From NCBI GenBank assembly GCA_964655775.1, contig CAZZNQ010000002.1, forward strand, positions 45,421-109,420: a DNA stretch of 64,000 nucleotides, given 5' to 3'. The stretch is from CAZZNQ01 sp964655775. Lineage in GTDB: Bacteria; Planctomycetota; Brocadiia; SM23-32. The translations under genes were made by a program, and so were the position numbers. Positions 26,347 through 36,114 of the stretch are shown here, in pieces (the first letter of the stretch is position 1; each line of letters starts with the position of its first letter). The notes beneath the pieces were generated by a model. It was not told the origin of the DNA. It saw only the letters and a program-made list of their open reading frames with translations, and did no database searches.

Positions 26347-27353
26347 TTCAGGGACACCGCCTTGCCCTCGCGGGCCGATTCCTCGATTGCCAGAAGAACG
26401 CGCGTGACGTTAAGGCCGTCGTCCACGTCCGGGACCGGATCGATCCCACGCCTCACGCACTCGACGAAGTAGTATACGGAGCTGTTCCACCATCCGTGAG
26501 CGAAGCCGAACGGATCGCGCGCAGAGATATTGTAGTCCACCGCCTGGGCACGGTCGGTGTAGAGCATGAAGTCCTCCGAACGGAGCTTACAGTAAGCGGC
26601 GCCTTTGTCCCCCACCATCTCCAGGCTGAAGTCGATCTCCGGCGCGAACCCGTCGGGCATGATCCAGTTGGCATCCATAGTCACAACGGCGCCGTCCGGG
26701 AACGTGAGCATCGCCACCACCGCGTCCGGCGTCTCGATGCCCCGGTCGCGGAGAACGCCGTATGTCGCCTTGGCGTACACCTCGCACGGCAAGGCGCCCA
26801 GCAAATAAGTCACCGTATCGGTGCAGTGTGAGAGCAGGAAGAAGGTCGGCGTGGTCTGCTCCAACCAGGCGAGTTCAACCGTCTTGTGGATGGGCTCCCG
26901 GAGCTGGATGAACGCGGTCTCGACGCGCCCCAGCTCCCCGCGCGCGATCCGCTCTTTCAGCGCGTAGACCTTGCGCTTGTGGCGGTTGCCGTAGTTGACC
27001 ATGAGCTTGATCCCGTGCGTCCGAACGGCATCGCGCATGGCATGGCAGTCCTCCATCGTGGTCGCAAGCGGTTTCTCGCAAAGGACTGCCAGTCCTGCCT
27101 CAGCGCAGTCGATGACCGGCCCACGGTGGTGGGCGTCGGGGGTGGCGACCGTCACAGCGTCCAGGTCCTCGGTCGCCAGCATCTGCGCATGGTTCGGGTA
27201 GACTCGTGGCAGCCCGTCCACGCCGGCGAGGTCGTCGGCTTTCTGCTCATCCAGATCGCAGACGGCCACGAGTTTCGCACGCTCGTATTGCCTGTAAGCC
27301 GCGGCGTACATGGCGCCCATAGTTCCGGTGCCTATCAGTCCCATCCTGATCAT
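26343..27353 (-). CDS. Gfo/Idh/MocA-family oxidoreductase
   Basis: A 336-residue NAD(P)-dependent sugar or cyclitol oxidoreductase. The Rossmann start is MGLIGTGTMGAMYA, the characteristic CEKPLATTMEDC motif is near residue 92, and the C-terminal alpha/beta domain contains the expected His-rich stretch (LLSHCTDTVTYLLG). These enzymes oxidise or epimerise sugars released by hydrolases, which fits its place directly after the GH39-like gene, with which it overlaps as ATGA. The substrate cannot be read from sequence. Confidence 0.88.
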   Translation of the reverse strand: MIRMGLIGTGTMGAMYAAAYRQYERAKLVAVCDLDEQKADDLAGVDGLPRVYPNHAQMLATEDLDAVTVATPDAHHRGPVIDCAEAGLAVLCEKPLATTMEDCHAMRDAVRTHGIKLMVNYGNRHKRKVYALKERIARGELGRVETAFIQLREPIHKTVELAWLEQTTPTFFLLSHCTDTVTYLLGALPCEVYAKATYGVLRDRGIETPDAVVAMLTFPDGAVVTMDANWIMPDGFAPEIDFSLEMVGDKGAAYCKLRSEDFMLYTDRAQAVDYNISARDPFGFAHGWWNSSVYYFVECVRRGIDPVPDVDDGLNVTRVLLAIEESAREGKAVSLK

Positions 27354-29533
27354 GGCCGCCCTCCCCTTCCGGCCGGGCTCAGTTCGATGAAACGCACGCT
27401 GTGGCCGGGCATCTTCAGTCTGAGCGTCATATGTCCGTCCTTAACAACCACAGGCGCGTCCTCCGCCACATCGAGCGGCTCCGTCATTCGGACGTAGTTT
27501 TCATGATTCTGGCGAAACAGACGTACCCCGGCCTCGCCGAATCGCTTCGAAATCCCACCTTCGAAGAGCCCCGATTCCGGCAGCGGATCGATTCCGGCGG
27601 CCTCGCAGTCGGCGCAGAATTCCCTCATGAAGACTCCATGTTCCGCGTCCACGAGACGCTGCGACATGCGCCATTGAGCCCCCGATCGCATGCGCGAATC
27701 GTGGACGGTGAGCGCGACTTCCTCTGCCACTTTGGGCTCGCGGAACGGGCGATGGTTGTAGACCAGTACCATTACGTTGTCGCCCTTCCGGCAGGCGATC
27801 GTGCCCGAATCCGGGGACGAAGATGGCTGGACGTTCACGGCCAGCCGGTCGCCTCCCTCCATCTCCCCGAGCATCCGGAGTGTATGGGTATACGGGATGG
27901 GCAGCCCCCAGCAGGTGGTGGCCCACATGTATACCTTCGGCACATCCAGCTCGTACACCATATCGGCGACACCGGCCAGCCAGCTGCCGGCCCATTCTGT
28001 GGCATCGCCGGCCCACAGCCGCCGCCCATTCTCGTCGTGCAGAACGGCAAACTCAGCGATCTCCACCGGCAGGTCGGCGAACTGGGGGTAGCGTCCCAGC
28101 CGCTCGCGCATCATACCGACCGATTTCCGCATGGCCGCCGCCGAACGACCCACACGCCCGTACCAGGAGCAGGAGAAGAACTGCATCCGGGTGCCTCGCT
28201 CGCCGGTGCGATAGTTTGTGCCGGTCGCGCAGTGGTCGATGATATCCAGCCCCCAAGGCACCTCGCCATGGTAGATCTCGTCCGGCCGGAGTATGTTGCC
28301 CGGACCGATGTCGGCCTTGGGCAGCACGCTGGTCACGGCGTCGACGGCATAGTCATAGAGCTTGAGGTACTCCTCCTTGGTTCCCGCCCAGTGATTGGGG
28401 TACAGATCCGGCTCGGTCATCACGCGGAAACGCCACTCCTGCACGGTGTCGACCCCGAACTCGTCGACCAGCGCCTGAACCAGGGCGCGGATGTATGCAT
28501 GGTAGAGATCGTAGTCCTTCGGCGGATAGGTGTTGCCGTACAGGTGCATCTGCGGGGGGTCGCTCATCGCCGTGGGAACGTTGTCCAGCACAAGCCGCGG
28601 TGTCCAGCCGCCGTCCAGTATGCCTTGCAGATAGGTGATAAGGAGGGTGAAGTCGCAGAGCGGTTGCCCTTTCGTGTCGACTCCGAGGAAGAAACGGTTC
28701 TTCCCGTCACTCCGGCCGCCGATCAGCCGGACGCAGTTGGGCTCTCGAAGGAAGGGCGCTGTCTCGCGGATCCGCTCACGCGCCCTCGGCTCGGCGAACA
28801 TGTCCTCGCTGGTGAAGTTCGAGACCGACCAGAAGTTGTAGCATTCGCCCACAGGCCGAGCGACGTGTACATCCACGTCGCGCGCAACCACGCGGAACTC
28901 GGGCGGCACAATCGGCAATGGGGCTACCTCCACGTCGTCGAGCAGGCCGCGCCACACCATGCCTCGAGGTCCTCGCGATCCAATGAAAAACTTGTCTGGC
29001 CATCTCTGGATCAGCCTGCCGTCTCTGGGACCGACGATCTCGCCGTCCACACGAAGCATGAACGAAACCTCACCCTCGGACGGCTGCCACCAGAACTGGA
29101 CGTGATGCCACTCCCCGGCCGACCACTCTCGCGAGCCGGTGAAGGTCAAGGAGGCCCAGTAATCCTCGCCGCCCTTGTAGACGGCGTGCAAACGCCCCTC
29201 GGAGAAGAAAAGGCTGACGTGGAGGTGAGGTTCTTCGCCGACGTGGAACAACCACTGGCGGCCTTCGCCTGGCCAGGGATCAGATGTGCTACACCACAGG
29301 TCCACCGACCCCGAGGCGGCGCTCAGATTCCCAGCCGTGGGGAACTGGATACCGCCGCCGGAAAGCCGCAGGCCCGGACCATCCCTACCGTCCTCGGTCG
29401 TAACGTCGCCGTGGACCACGGCGCCGGCCTTGCCCAGCGCATCCAGCGGACCTCCGTCGACGTGAAGGGCCGCGCAGACATTGGTCGCCGTCAGTCCCAC
29501 CAGCAGTATGCCCGCGAAGGCCGCGGCGTACAT
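27350..29533 (-). CDS. Secreted GH39-like hydrolase with LamG-type N-terminal domain
   Basis: A 727-residue exported protein. The signal peptide is MYAAAFAGILLVGLTATN with cleavage near CAA. Residues of about 25-215 form a LamG/concanavalin-like domain (SVDLWCSTSD, WHHVQFWWQPSEG). The rest is a TIM-barrel of the GH39/clan GH-A kind: the acid/base Glu is probably in RVMTEPDLYPNHW and the nucleophile in LPVEIAEFAVL. Beta-xylosidase or alpha-L-iduronidase-like activity is possible; iduronidase would match the heparinase and sulfatase in the same run, but this is inference. The ATG at 29533 is chosen because it begins the signal peptide and has GGGAG seven bases upstream. Confidence 0.75.
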   Translation of the reverse strand: MYAAAFAGILLVGLTATNVCAALHVDGGPLDALGKAGAVVHGDVTTEDGRDGPGLRLSGGGIQFPTAGNLSAASGSVDLWCSTSDPWPGEGRQWLFHVGEEPHLHVSLFFSEGRLHAVYKGGEDYWASLTFTGSREWSAGEWHHVQFWWQPSEGEVSFMLRVDGEIVGPRDGRLIQRWPDKFFIGSRGPRGMVWRGLLDDVEVAPLPIVPPEFRVVARDVDVHVARPVGECYNFWSVSNFTSEDMFAEPRARERIRETAPFLREPNCVRLIGGRSDGKNRFFLGVDTKGQPLCDFTLLITYLQGILDGGWTPRLVLDNVPTAMSDPPQMHLYGNTYPPKDYDLYHAYIRALVQALVDEFGVDTVQEWRFRVMTEPDLYPNHWAGTKEEYLKLYDYAVDAVTSVLPKADIGPGNILRPDEIYHGEVPWGLDIIDHCATGTNYRTGERGTRMQFFSCSWYGRVGRSAAAMRKSVGMMRERLGRYPQFADLPVEIAEFAVLHDENGRRLWAGDATEWAGSWLAGVADMVYELDVPKVYMWATTCWGLPIPYTHTLRMLGEMEGGDRLAVNVQPSSSPDSGTIACRKGDNVMVLVYNHRPFREPKVAEEVALTVHDSRMRSGAQWRMSQRLVDAEHGVFMREFCADCEAAGIDPLPESGLFEGGISKRFGEAGVRLFRQNHENYVRMTEPLDVAEDAPVVVKDGHMTLRLKMPGHSVRFIELSPAGRGGRP

Positions 29534-29567
29534 ATCGATCTCCCATCCGAACCGGTCGGCCCAACCA

Positions 29568-30917
29568 TCAACCCAAGAACCCGGCGCCCTTACATTCCAG
29601 CCTGGCCCGCAGCTCACTGCCGGGCAGATCGGCCGGCTGACGGTCGTCTGCCGCAGCCCATGCCGCCGCCAACCCCGCCGCCTGCCCGAAGGCCATGCAG
29701 TTTCCGGTCACCCGGTACGACGCATGCGCCTCGTGGCTGCCGGATATGCAGCGCCCGGCGATCAGCAGGCCGCCAGTGTCTTCGGGCAGCAGGCACCGGT
29801 ACGGCACTTCGTAGGGCTTCATCGGCACGCCGTCCTTGCAGGGAATACCGGCCCCTGGAGCGGGCTCGTGCACGTCGACGCTGAACGTGCAGAACGTGAC
29901 CGCATCGTCAAACCGCTTCCCCGCCTGGATGTCCTCCAGGGTCATTCGGTAGTGGCCCCGCACACGGCGCGTCTCCCGCACGCCGATGGTGGAAGCCGTA
30001 TGCACAAGGCGCACATTCTCCAGGCCCTCCATGTGCTTCATAACGAGCGTAAGATCGCGCGCCTGAAGACGGGCGGCTCGGATTCCGTCGGTCAACTGCC
30101 GCGGGTCCAGGGCATTGAGGCGGTAGACGTGCGTCGCCTGCACGATGGCCGTGCCGGGATGCGGCAGTAGGATGATCGCGGGAGCGTTCCGCACGCGGCC
30201 GAAAGGCAGCTCGACGCCCAGATCGTTCTGCTCGATCGCGGCCACCATCTTCCCGTAAGTATCGCCCTTCTGGACGTAATCGCCGATGCCGTCCACCTCG
30301 AACATGAGCGTCATCGGCTGCATCAGCCCGTCCAGGGGGCGGCCCAGCTCGTACGGTACGCCCGCCCTGGCCGCCACGTCGCCGTCGCCGGTGCAGTCGA
30401 TCACCACCTTGGCCAGGATAGCCTCGCGCCCGGCCTTGCTCTCCACCACGACCCCGCGCACGCATCCGCCTTCGACTATCGCGTCCGTCATCAGCACGTG
30501 GTACCAGAACTCGACGCCGGCTTCGTCCATCATGGTTTCGAGCAGCCTCACCATCGCCTCATAGTCGAAGGTGGCACGATGCGGGTGCGAGTACCACGCG
30601 CCCTCCTCCTTGAGACGATCTATCAGCTCCGCAACCAGCCAGCCCTTCTTGCGGAAGTCGAAGTAGGGGTTGACCATCCCGGCCGTCCACATCCCGCCGA
30701 GCATCGCGTGGCGCTCCACAAGCAAGGTGTCGGCCCCCTCCCGACCGGCCGCAAGCGCCGCGCCTACCCCGGCCGGGCCGCCGCCAACCACCAGGACGTC
30801 CACCTCACGCACCACCGGCGTCCGTCTCGGCTCCTCCACCACGGCGTTCTCGTCGACGCCCAGGCGCTTCTTCCACACCGGATCAACCTGCACCTTCACA
30901 TCCTGTTCGTCCGACAT
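29568..30917 (-). CDS. FAD-dependent oxidoreductase
   Basis: A 449-residue flavoprotein. The FAD-binding motif VLVVGGGPAGVGAALAAGRE is followed by an acidic LLVERHAMLGGMWTAGM, a middle VVIDCTGDGDVAARAG and a C-terminal LLIAGRCISGSHEAHASYR, the pattern of the FAD-dependent oxidoreductase family (PF12831) widespread in PVC polysaccharide loci. No signal peptide is visible, so a cytoplasmic role on a sugar or acid intermediate is likely. Start 30917 has GGGAG seven bases upstream; 30944 is an alternative. It is 34 bases before the GH39-like gene. Confidence 0.82.
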   Translation of the reverse strand: MSDEQDVKVQVDPVWKKRLGVDENAVVEEPRRTPVVREVDVLVVGGGPAGVGAALAAGREGADTLLVERHAMLGGMWTAGMVNPYFDFRKKGWLVAELIDRLKEEGAWYSHPHRATFDYEAMVRLLETMMDEAGVEFWYHVLMTDAIVEGGCVRGVVVESKAGREAILAKVVIDCTGDGDVAARAGVPYELGRPLDGLMQPMTLMFEVDGIGDYVQKGDTYGKMVAAIEQNDLGVELPFGRVRNAPAIILLPHPGTAIVQATHVYRLNALDPRQLTDGIRAARLQARDLTLVMKHMEGLENVRLVHTASTIGVRETRRVRGHYRMTLEDIQAGKRFDDAVTFCTFSVDVHEPAPGAGIPCKDGVPMKPYEVPYRCLLPEDTGGLLIAGRCISGSHEAHASYRVTGNCMAFGQAAGLAAAWAAADDRQPADLPGSELRARLECKGAGFLG

Positions 30918-30933
30918 CTCGCGACTCCCAATG

Positions 30934-32214
30934 TCATCTGTCAACAGCGTAGGCGGCCATCAGTGCCTCTCTGGCGGCATCCGTCAACGGCCCTTCGATG
31001 TCCGCGCTGATCGCGCGACGGGCCTCGTACCCGCCCTCGCGCTGCGCGGTGCGCGTGCTCAGGTAGCCCAGCGCGTCGTCCGTGCAGCTGGCCACGACGG
31101 TGTACTTGAACGGCGAGCGATTGCGCATAGTGTTGGCGATCTCCGCGAACAGCTCGCCCGGCGCGCTTACGAAAGCCAGATCGCCCACGCGCACGACCTG
31201 CACCTCGCTCGTAACGGCCGGTCCGTCCGGCCCTTCCGTCGCTCTCTCCTTGTGGCGGTCACCGGCATTCGGCCCCAGCAAGAAGCTGACCGGCTTCGAG
31301 ACCGAGACGACGGGCGCCGTGGCTATCGGGCGGGCCCCGGGGATCACCGACACGATTTCCTGGGCCAAGGCCTCCCCCATCGCTTCGGCACGGACAGGAT
31401 CTTCGCAAAGGCACTCGCGCGGGTTGATGTTCGCCCCACCTGCCGTGATGTGTATCGCGGTTCGGGCGCCTGTTGCGGCCTCGACAGCCCTGGCGAGGTA
31501 CCCCGGATAGTCGGGGCTGATCTTTACGTTTGGCGGTCCCATCACAACCGGATGGCAGCCGTATGAGTCGATCACGGCGTAAGGCTCACCGGACTCCGCA
31601 TCCTCGAAGGCAACCACGCGCACGAGGGGGTTGAAGTAGCCGATATGCAGACCCTCGGCATCCAACCATTCGTTCGTCGCGTCCCCTTCCATGTCGACCA
31701 CGCGCCGGTTGTGCCCGAGATACGCCTCGCCCTGACCGACGCGCGCAGTGCAGAGCCGGCGGCCGTCCCATGCGGCAGCAACGGCCCGCGCCACCGCACG
31801 CACCACGTCCTGAACGTACGGATCGTCGCCGCCCGGATCTTCCGACTTCGACCGGAAGCTGTACAATCGTGCCGCGCTGTGCGTGTGCGTTGCGCAGACC
31901 ATCAAGGTCTCCGGCTCCATGCCGGGCAGCGCGTCCGCCGCCGCCTTCCTCATCTCCTTGACCAGTTCGGCGGTTACGCCGATCGTGTCCAGCACCGCTA
32001 TCGCCGCGTCCGGCTTCTTCTTGCCCTCCTCGGCAAACACCACAGCGCGCACGCACAACTCCAGCGCCACCCCGTCCGAAACCCGCTCTCCAGGGTAACC
32101 CGCGAGTTTGGCACCCACCGGCGGCGTCATGGTCTCGACTGCCGTTCCCACCAGGAGACGATCGCTCCCCGCGCCCGCGTTGTCCTTCGCCTTGCCAGCG
32201 TCATTCTTCGCCAT
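30934..32214 (-). CDS. Neutral/alkaline ceramidase-like protein
   Basis: A 426-residue protein related to the N-terminal domain of neutral ceramidases. It opens LLVGTAVETMTPPVGAKLAGYP and holds the metal-binding-like VCATHTHSAA, AYLGHNRR and DSYGCHPVVMGPPN stretches, followed by ITAGGANINP. No signal peptide is seen, and the C-terminal immunoglobulin-like domain of true ceramidases is missing. Such proteins are common in planctomycete-type glycan loci and may act on other amides or esters. It is 23 bases after the sulfatase and 16 before the flavoprotein. Confidence 0.77.
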   Translation of the reverse strand: MAKNDAGKAKDNAGAGSDRLLVGTAVETMTPPVGAKLAGYPGERVSDGVALELCVRAVVFAEEGKKKPDAAIAVLDTIGVTAELVKEMRKAAADALPGMEPETLMVCATHTHSAARLYSFRSKSEDPGGDDPYVQDVVRAVARAVAAAWDGRRLCTARVGQGEAYLGHNRRVVDMEGDATNEWLDAEGLHIGYFNPLVRVVAFEDAESGEPYAVIDSYGCHPVVMGPPNVKISPDYPGYLARAVEAATGARTAIHITAGGANINPRECLCEDPVRAEAMGEALAQEIVSVIPGARPIATAPVVSVSKPVSFLLGPNAGDRHKERATEGPDGPAVTSEVQVVRVGDLAFVSAPGELFAEIANTMRNRSPFKYTVVASCTDDALGYLSTRTAQREGGYEARRAISADIEGPLTDAAREALMAAYAVDR

Positions 32215-32237
32215 CTCTCACTCCGTCTCTCGTGGAT

Positions 32238-33731
32238 TCATCGATACCAGTTATGTTCCGGCATCTTGACCTTGTAGCGTCCGACCTGCAGGTTGTCGTC
32301 GGTCCGCACGCACCAGTGAAGCAGATCGTTCATGAGCTCCTGCCGAACGGGCGCCAGCGACACGTCGTTCGCCAGGTTGTTCGTCTCCAGCGGATCGTTC
32401 TGAAGATCGTAGAGTTCGTCCGGGAGCTCCAGGTCGTAGATGAGCTTCCATCTGCCCTTGATGAGTGCCCGGCGGTAGCCGCTCATCGCAACCTGGGTTC
32501 CGTCGAAGTTCGTCCGCGGCCTGCCGTTGATGTACACGGTCTCCGACTTATCGCCGAACTCTAGGTGGTCCTCCGGCCCAAGCACTTTGCCCCCGATGCC
32601 CTCCTCCACCATGATGCTGGCGAACTCCGACTCGCTGTAAGGCTCGCCGCGCAGTATCGGCAGCAGACTGCGGCCCTGCACGCCCTCCGGTATGGGCACG
32701 CCCACGGCCTCGCAGACCGTTGGGAAGATGTCGACGATGGACGTGTGCGCGCTGTGATAATGGCCGTCGCAGGGCTCGACCGGCCCGCCGAACCAGAACA
32801 TAGGGATGCGGATCAGGCACTGAGGCAGCGCCAGGCCCTTGCGGTACAGCCCGTAGTCACCGCAGAAGTCGCCGTGATCTGTCAGGTAAACGATAAGAGT
32901 GTTCTCCAGCAGCCCCTTCTGCTCCATGGTGCCGATGAGCCGCTCGAGCTGGTCGTCGATCAACCTCAGCATGCCGCAGTAGTTGGACCGATAGCGACCC
33001 CAGAGATCATCCATCCCGGGATGGTAGTGCTTGATGGATCCGTACTGATGGCGCCATTGGTAGTTCTTGCGCTCCAGTATCTCCGGCCCGGCGACAGGTG
33101 GAGGCACTTCGTCCGGCGGAAACATGTCGAAGTAGGGCTCGGGCAGTTGATAGGGACTGTGGGGTTCGGGGAAGCTCACCATCGCGAAGAACGGCCGGTC
33201 GTCCCGCTCGTCCAGCCAGCGAACCGCGTCGGAAACGATCCGGACGGGAAGCTGGTACTCGAGGGGGAACGGGGTGGGCTCTGCAGAGGCCCAATGCGCC
33301 AGTTCGACCATCCACTCCTCGAACCGCCGGCACTCCTCCTCCTTGCCTTCGACAGGCGGCCCGCTGGTGTGCATGTAGGACCGCCAGACATCGAAGTCGT
33401 CCTCCCCTGCGTGCGTGTGGTTCTTGCCCAACAGGGCCAGCTCGTAACCTTCGCCACGCAACACGTCCAACATGTCGCGCCCGTATTCCGCATGGACCGG
33501 AGACCAGTTTGCGATCATGCCGTGGGCCTTCGCGAACCGACCGGTCATCATGCTGATGCGCGCCGGCACACAGACCGGTAGCGCGGTGTAGGCCGCGCGA
33601 AACCACGTGCCGCGCGGCCTCAGGCTCTCCAGGAACGGCATTGTGTCCAGGCCGAAGCCCTGGCCGGCGAAGAAGTCGGCCCGCTGTTGGTCGGTGATTA
33701 CCACCATCACGTTCGGTCTGTCGTCCGGCAT
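32238..33731 (-). CDS. Formylglycine-dependent sulfatase
   Basis: A 497-residue arylsulfatase-type enzyme. The metal-binding start is PNVMVVITDQQRADFF and the modification motif is CVPARISMMTGR, with the Cys that would become formylglycine. Later HGDFCGDYGLYRKG and the C-terminal DLELPDELYDLQNDPLETNN stretch match the family. No signal peptide is visible, so it may be cytoplasmic. It probably removes sulfate from sugars made by the neighbouring lyase and hydrolases. An ATG at 33767 overlaps the heparinase stop as ATGA; 33731 has AAGGAG eight bases upstream and is preferred. No sulfatase-maturing enzyme was found in the window. Confidence 0.9.
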   Translation of the reverse strand: MPDDRPNVMVVITDQQRADFFAGQGFGLDTMPFLESLRPRGTWFRAAYTALPVCVPARISMMTGRFAKAHGMIANWSPVHAEYGRDMLDVLRGEGYELALLGKNHTHAGEDDFDVWRSYMHTSGPPVEGKEEECRRFEEWMVELAHWASAEPTPFPLEYQLPVRIVSDAVRWLDERDDRPFFAMVSFPEPHSPYQLPEPYFDMFPPDEVPPPVAGPEILERKNYQWRHQYGSIKHYHPGMDDLWGRYRSNYCGMLRLIDDQLERLIGTMEQKGLLENTLIVYLTDHGDFCGDYGLYRKGLALPQCLIRIPMFWFGGPVEPCDGHYHSAHTSIVDIFPTVCEAVGVPIPEGVQGRSLLPILRGEPYSESEFASIMVEEGIGGKVLGPEDHLEFGDKSETVYINGRPRTNFDGTQVAMSGYRRALIKGRWKLIYDLELPDELYDLQNDPLETNNLANDVSLAPVRQELMNDLLHWCVRTDDNLQVGRYKVKMPEHNWYR

Positions 33732-33763
33732 CTCCCCTTCTCCTTCCGGATCGCGGTCCGACT

Positions 33764-36064
33764 TCATTTCTCCACGGTCAGGCGCAGCCTGTTGGTGAGC
33801 TCCGCAGTCACTTTCACCGTCCCCTCAGCGTCCGCCGTCACCCGACTCGGCCAGCCGCCGTCGAGGGAGACGCCGTATGTTACGCCGGGCTCGAGACCGC
33901 CCACGGAGAGCTCGACAGTACCGACCTCTGTTCTATACGGTGCTTCCACCTCAACCGATACAAGGCCATCGGACCGTTCCCAGTACAGGTTCGCTTCAGT
34001 CGTGCACCCAAGCAGAGGTTTCCCATCAAGCGACAGCGCCCTCCCGCGGGTGAGCATTGCGGAACGGGGCTCGCCTTCAGCTGTTCGGACTAGCACACTC
34101 GTCCCGTCTGCCCCAACGGGCCCGAAACGCATGCTTCCGGGCTCGCGGGCCACGGCAACCATGTCCTCGCCGAACGGTCCCGTCACGGCCACGGCGGTGC
34201 AGTTGCCGCCTTCCACTCTCTTCGCGTCAAGCTGCGGCGTGCCGCCCTTCTGCGGCACAAGAACGGACAGGAACATCGTGTCCTGGGCCCTCGTGCGCAC
34301 GGCCAGGCAGGGCTTGGCCACGTCGTCGGCCGGCAGGAACTCGCCCTCCAGACCGGCAGTCGGCGCCAGGAACCGGATGTCCAGGGTCACGTCCTCATCG
34401 CTCACCGCGAAGTGACCGGGACCGTGCCGCTTCCACTCGCCGTCCTTGTGCAGGCGCCACTCGTAGTCGTGCTCCCCGTCGCCCGATCCGACCAGTTCGT
34501 CAAGGACCACGAGGTAGTCGCCGTCGGGAAAGAACACGTGGCGCACGAACTCGTCCACGCCCTCGTAGAGCCGGCTCGCGTCGCCGGCCGCATAGGCCTC
34601 GCTGCCGGCCAGGAAGACATCCCGCAGCGTGCCGGTCTGCTCGTACGGGAACGGCTGCTGCCAGTCCCCGCCCTCCTCCGGCTGGCCCTTGCCGTCGATG
34701 ACCAGCGTGTTGTGGCTCTGCGTCAACTTCGGCTTGGGATAGCCGTCGTCCTGAGCCATCATCTTCCCGTGGGCGAAGAGCAGGAAGTGGTTCTGGTCCG
34801 GGTGGTCGTGAGCGACGTTCACCCACCGGTCACCCCTGAGCTGCTGCATTTTGTGTCCGCCGGGGGGCCCGCACTTGAAGGCGAATCCCGCCGCCTCGTC
34901 GTCCCACGAGCTGCGGATGGAGAACATCTCCAGGTCCGGCCAGAAGCGATACAATGGGAGTTCGCTCACCGGACGGGGTTGGATGGTCGGATCATACCAG
35001 AGGAGGCCCCACCCCGGGAACCGGTAGAAACCGTCCGGATACATCTCCATCCATTCGTGCAGAACGCTCGTCGCCCATGGGTCCTCCGCCTCAGCGATGG
35101 ACCGGCAGAGACTGGAAAGCGCACCAGCACCGAACCCCTCTTTGGTGTCGCCGATGCCGAACTTCGTCTTCCATCCCGGCGTGGTCATGTAGATACGGAA
35201 GTAATGGGCGTTCGTGAAGTGCGGATTCATGCCCACGATGTCCATTCCCGTCACGTGCTCGGCCAGATGGACGAAACGGGCCACCCAGTTGTGGCCGAAC
35301 GTCCAGTAGCCGGGACCTTCGTGCTGGCTGCCGTCTTCGGGAAGCCACCGGGCGACGTTCAGTATCTGCGCGATGGCCAGATCCGCCTGCTTCTGGACGT
35401 CCAGGTCGGGATCGTCGCCGTATATCGCGAACGCGCCGTTGGCGAGACCGTGGAGGCGGTTGTGCATGTGGTTGTTCTGGTAGTCGCGCGTCCAATACGA
35501 AGGCTCGAAGAACCTCTGGGAGATGAAGTCCACGCCCTCGTAGATGCTCTGCCGTATGGCCTGACGTTCCGCCTCGGTGAACTGGTCGTACAGCACGTCG
35601 TATGTGACTGCGAGCCCGGAGAGCGCGTCCATGTGGGCGAGGTTGCTCCGCACCCACCAGTGGTCGCTCACAAGCCACATCGCCCATTTCTTGGCCGTGT
35701 CGGCGTACCTCTGCTCGCCTGTGGCCACGTAGAGGATGTCAAGCGACGTGAGCCCCCAAAACCCATAGACGTAGCGCTTCCATGCGGGCATGTCGGCAGG
35801 AACGTCCTGGCCCACGTACGGGCCGAATGCCCGCTTCATCGCCTCCAGGAAGAACCTGCTGGGACCATTCGCACGGGCACGTATCGCGGGGATGTCCTCC
35901 TTGGTGAAGTACAGCCGAGGATGCTGCCCGACGAGTTCAGGCCGCATCTTGAAGGTGCCCAAAGGCGGCTGCTCTGCAATGGCCGGATCACCGGCGGCGG
36001 AACAGGGCCTGACCGAGAACCCGAACGCCAGTAACGCCACAAACATTATCATCAACCTGCGCAT
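33764..36064 (-). CDS. Secreted heparinase II/III-like polysaccharide lyase
   Basis: A 766-residue exported protein: signal peptide MRRLMIMFVALLAFGFSV, an alpha/alpha-toroid region (about residues 50-380, with QNNHMHNRLHGLANGAFAIY) and a C-terminal beta-sandwich domain beginning near WVNVAHDHPDQNHFLLFAHG, which is the conserved heparinase II/III-like motif with its His residues. It would cleave uronic-acid-containing, possibly sulfated, polysaccharide outside or in the periplasm. The order lyase, sulfatase, ceramidase-like, oxidoreductase, hydrolase suggests stepwise breakdown. Confidence 0.85.
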   Translation of the reverse strand: MRRLMIMFVALLAFGFSVRPCSAAGDPAIAEQPPLGTFKMRPELVGQHPRLYFTKEDIPAIRARANGPSRFFLEAMKRAFGPYVGQDVPADMPAWKRYVYGFWGLTSLDILYVATGEQRYADTAKKWAMWLVSDHWWVRSNLAHMDALSGLAVTYDVLYDQFTEAERQAIRQSIYEGVDFISQRFFEPSYWTRDYQNNHMHNRLHGLANGAFAIYGDDPDLDVQKQADLAIAQILNVARWLPEDGSQHEGPGYWTFGHNWVARFVHLAEHVTGMDIVGMNPHFTNAHYFRIYMTTPGWKTKFGIGDTKEGFGAGALSSLCRSIAEAEDPWATSVLHEWMEMYPDGFYRFPGWGLLWYDPTIQPRPVSELPLYRFWPDLEMFSIRSSWDDEAAGFAFKCGPPGGHKMQQLRGDRWVNVAHDHPDQNHFLLFAHGKMMAQDDGYPKPKLTQSHNTLVIDGKGQPEEGGDWQQPFPYEQTGTLRDVFLAGSEAYAAGDASRLYEGVDEFVRHVFFPDGDYLVVLDELVGSGDGEHDYEWRLHKDGEWKRHGPGHFAVSDEDVTLDIRFLAPTAGLEGEFLPADDVAKPCLAVRTRAQDTMFLSVLVPQKGGTPQLDAKRVEGGNCTAVAVTGPFGEDMVAVAREPGSMRFGPVGADGTSVLVRTAEGEPRSAMLTRGRALSLDGKPLLGCTTEANLYWERSDGLVSVEVEAPYRTEVGTVELSVGGLEPGVTYGVSLDGGWPSRVTADAEGTVKVTAELTNRLRLTVEK

Positions 36065-36114
36065 TTTGCTGCCCTCTCTTCAATGTGTCCCGCCAACATA
36101 TCCGCCGGCAATGC

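Noticed and set aside
27401..29884. A long open frame antisense to the GH39-like gene
   Set aside because: High GC creates long antisense frames; the minus-strand gene has a signal peptide and active-site motifs.
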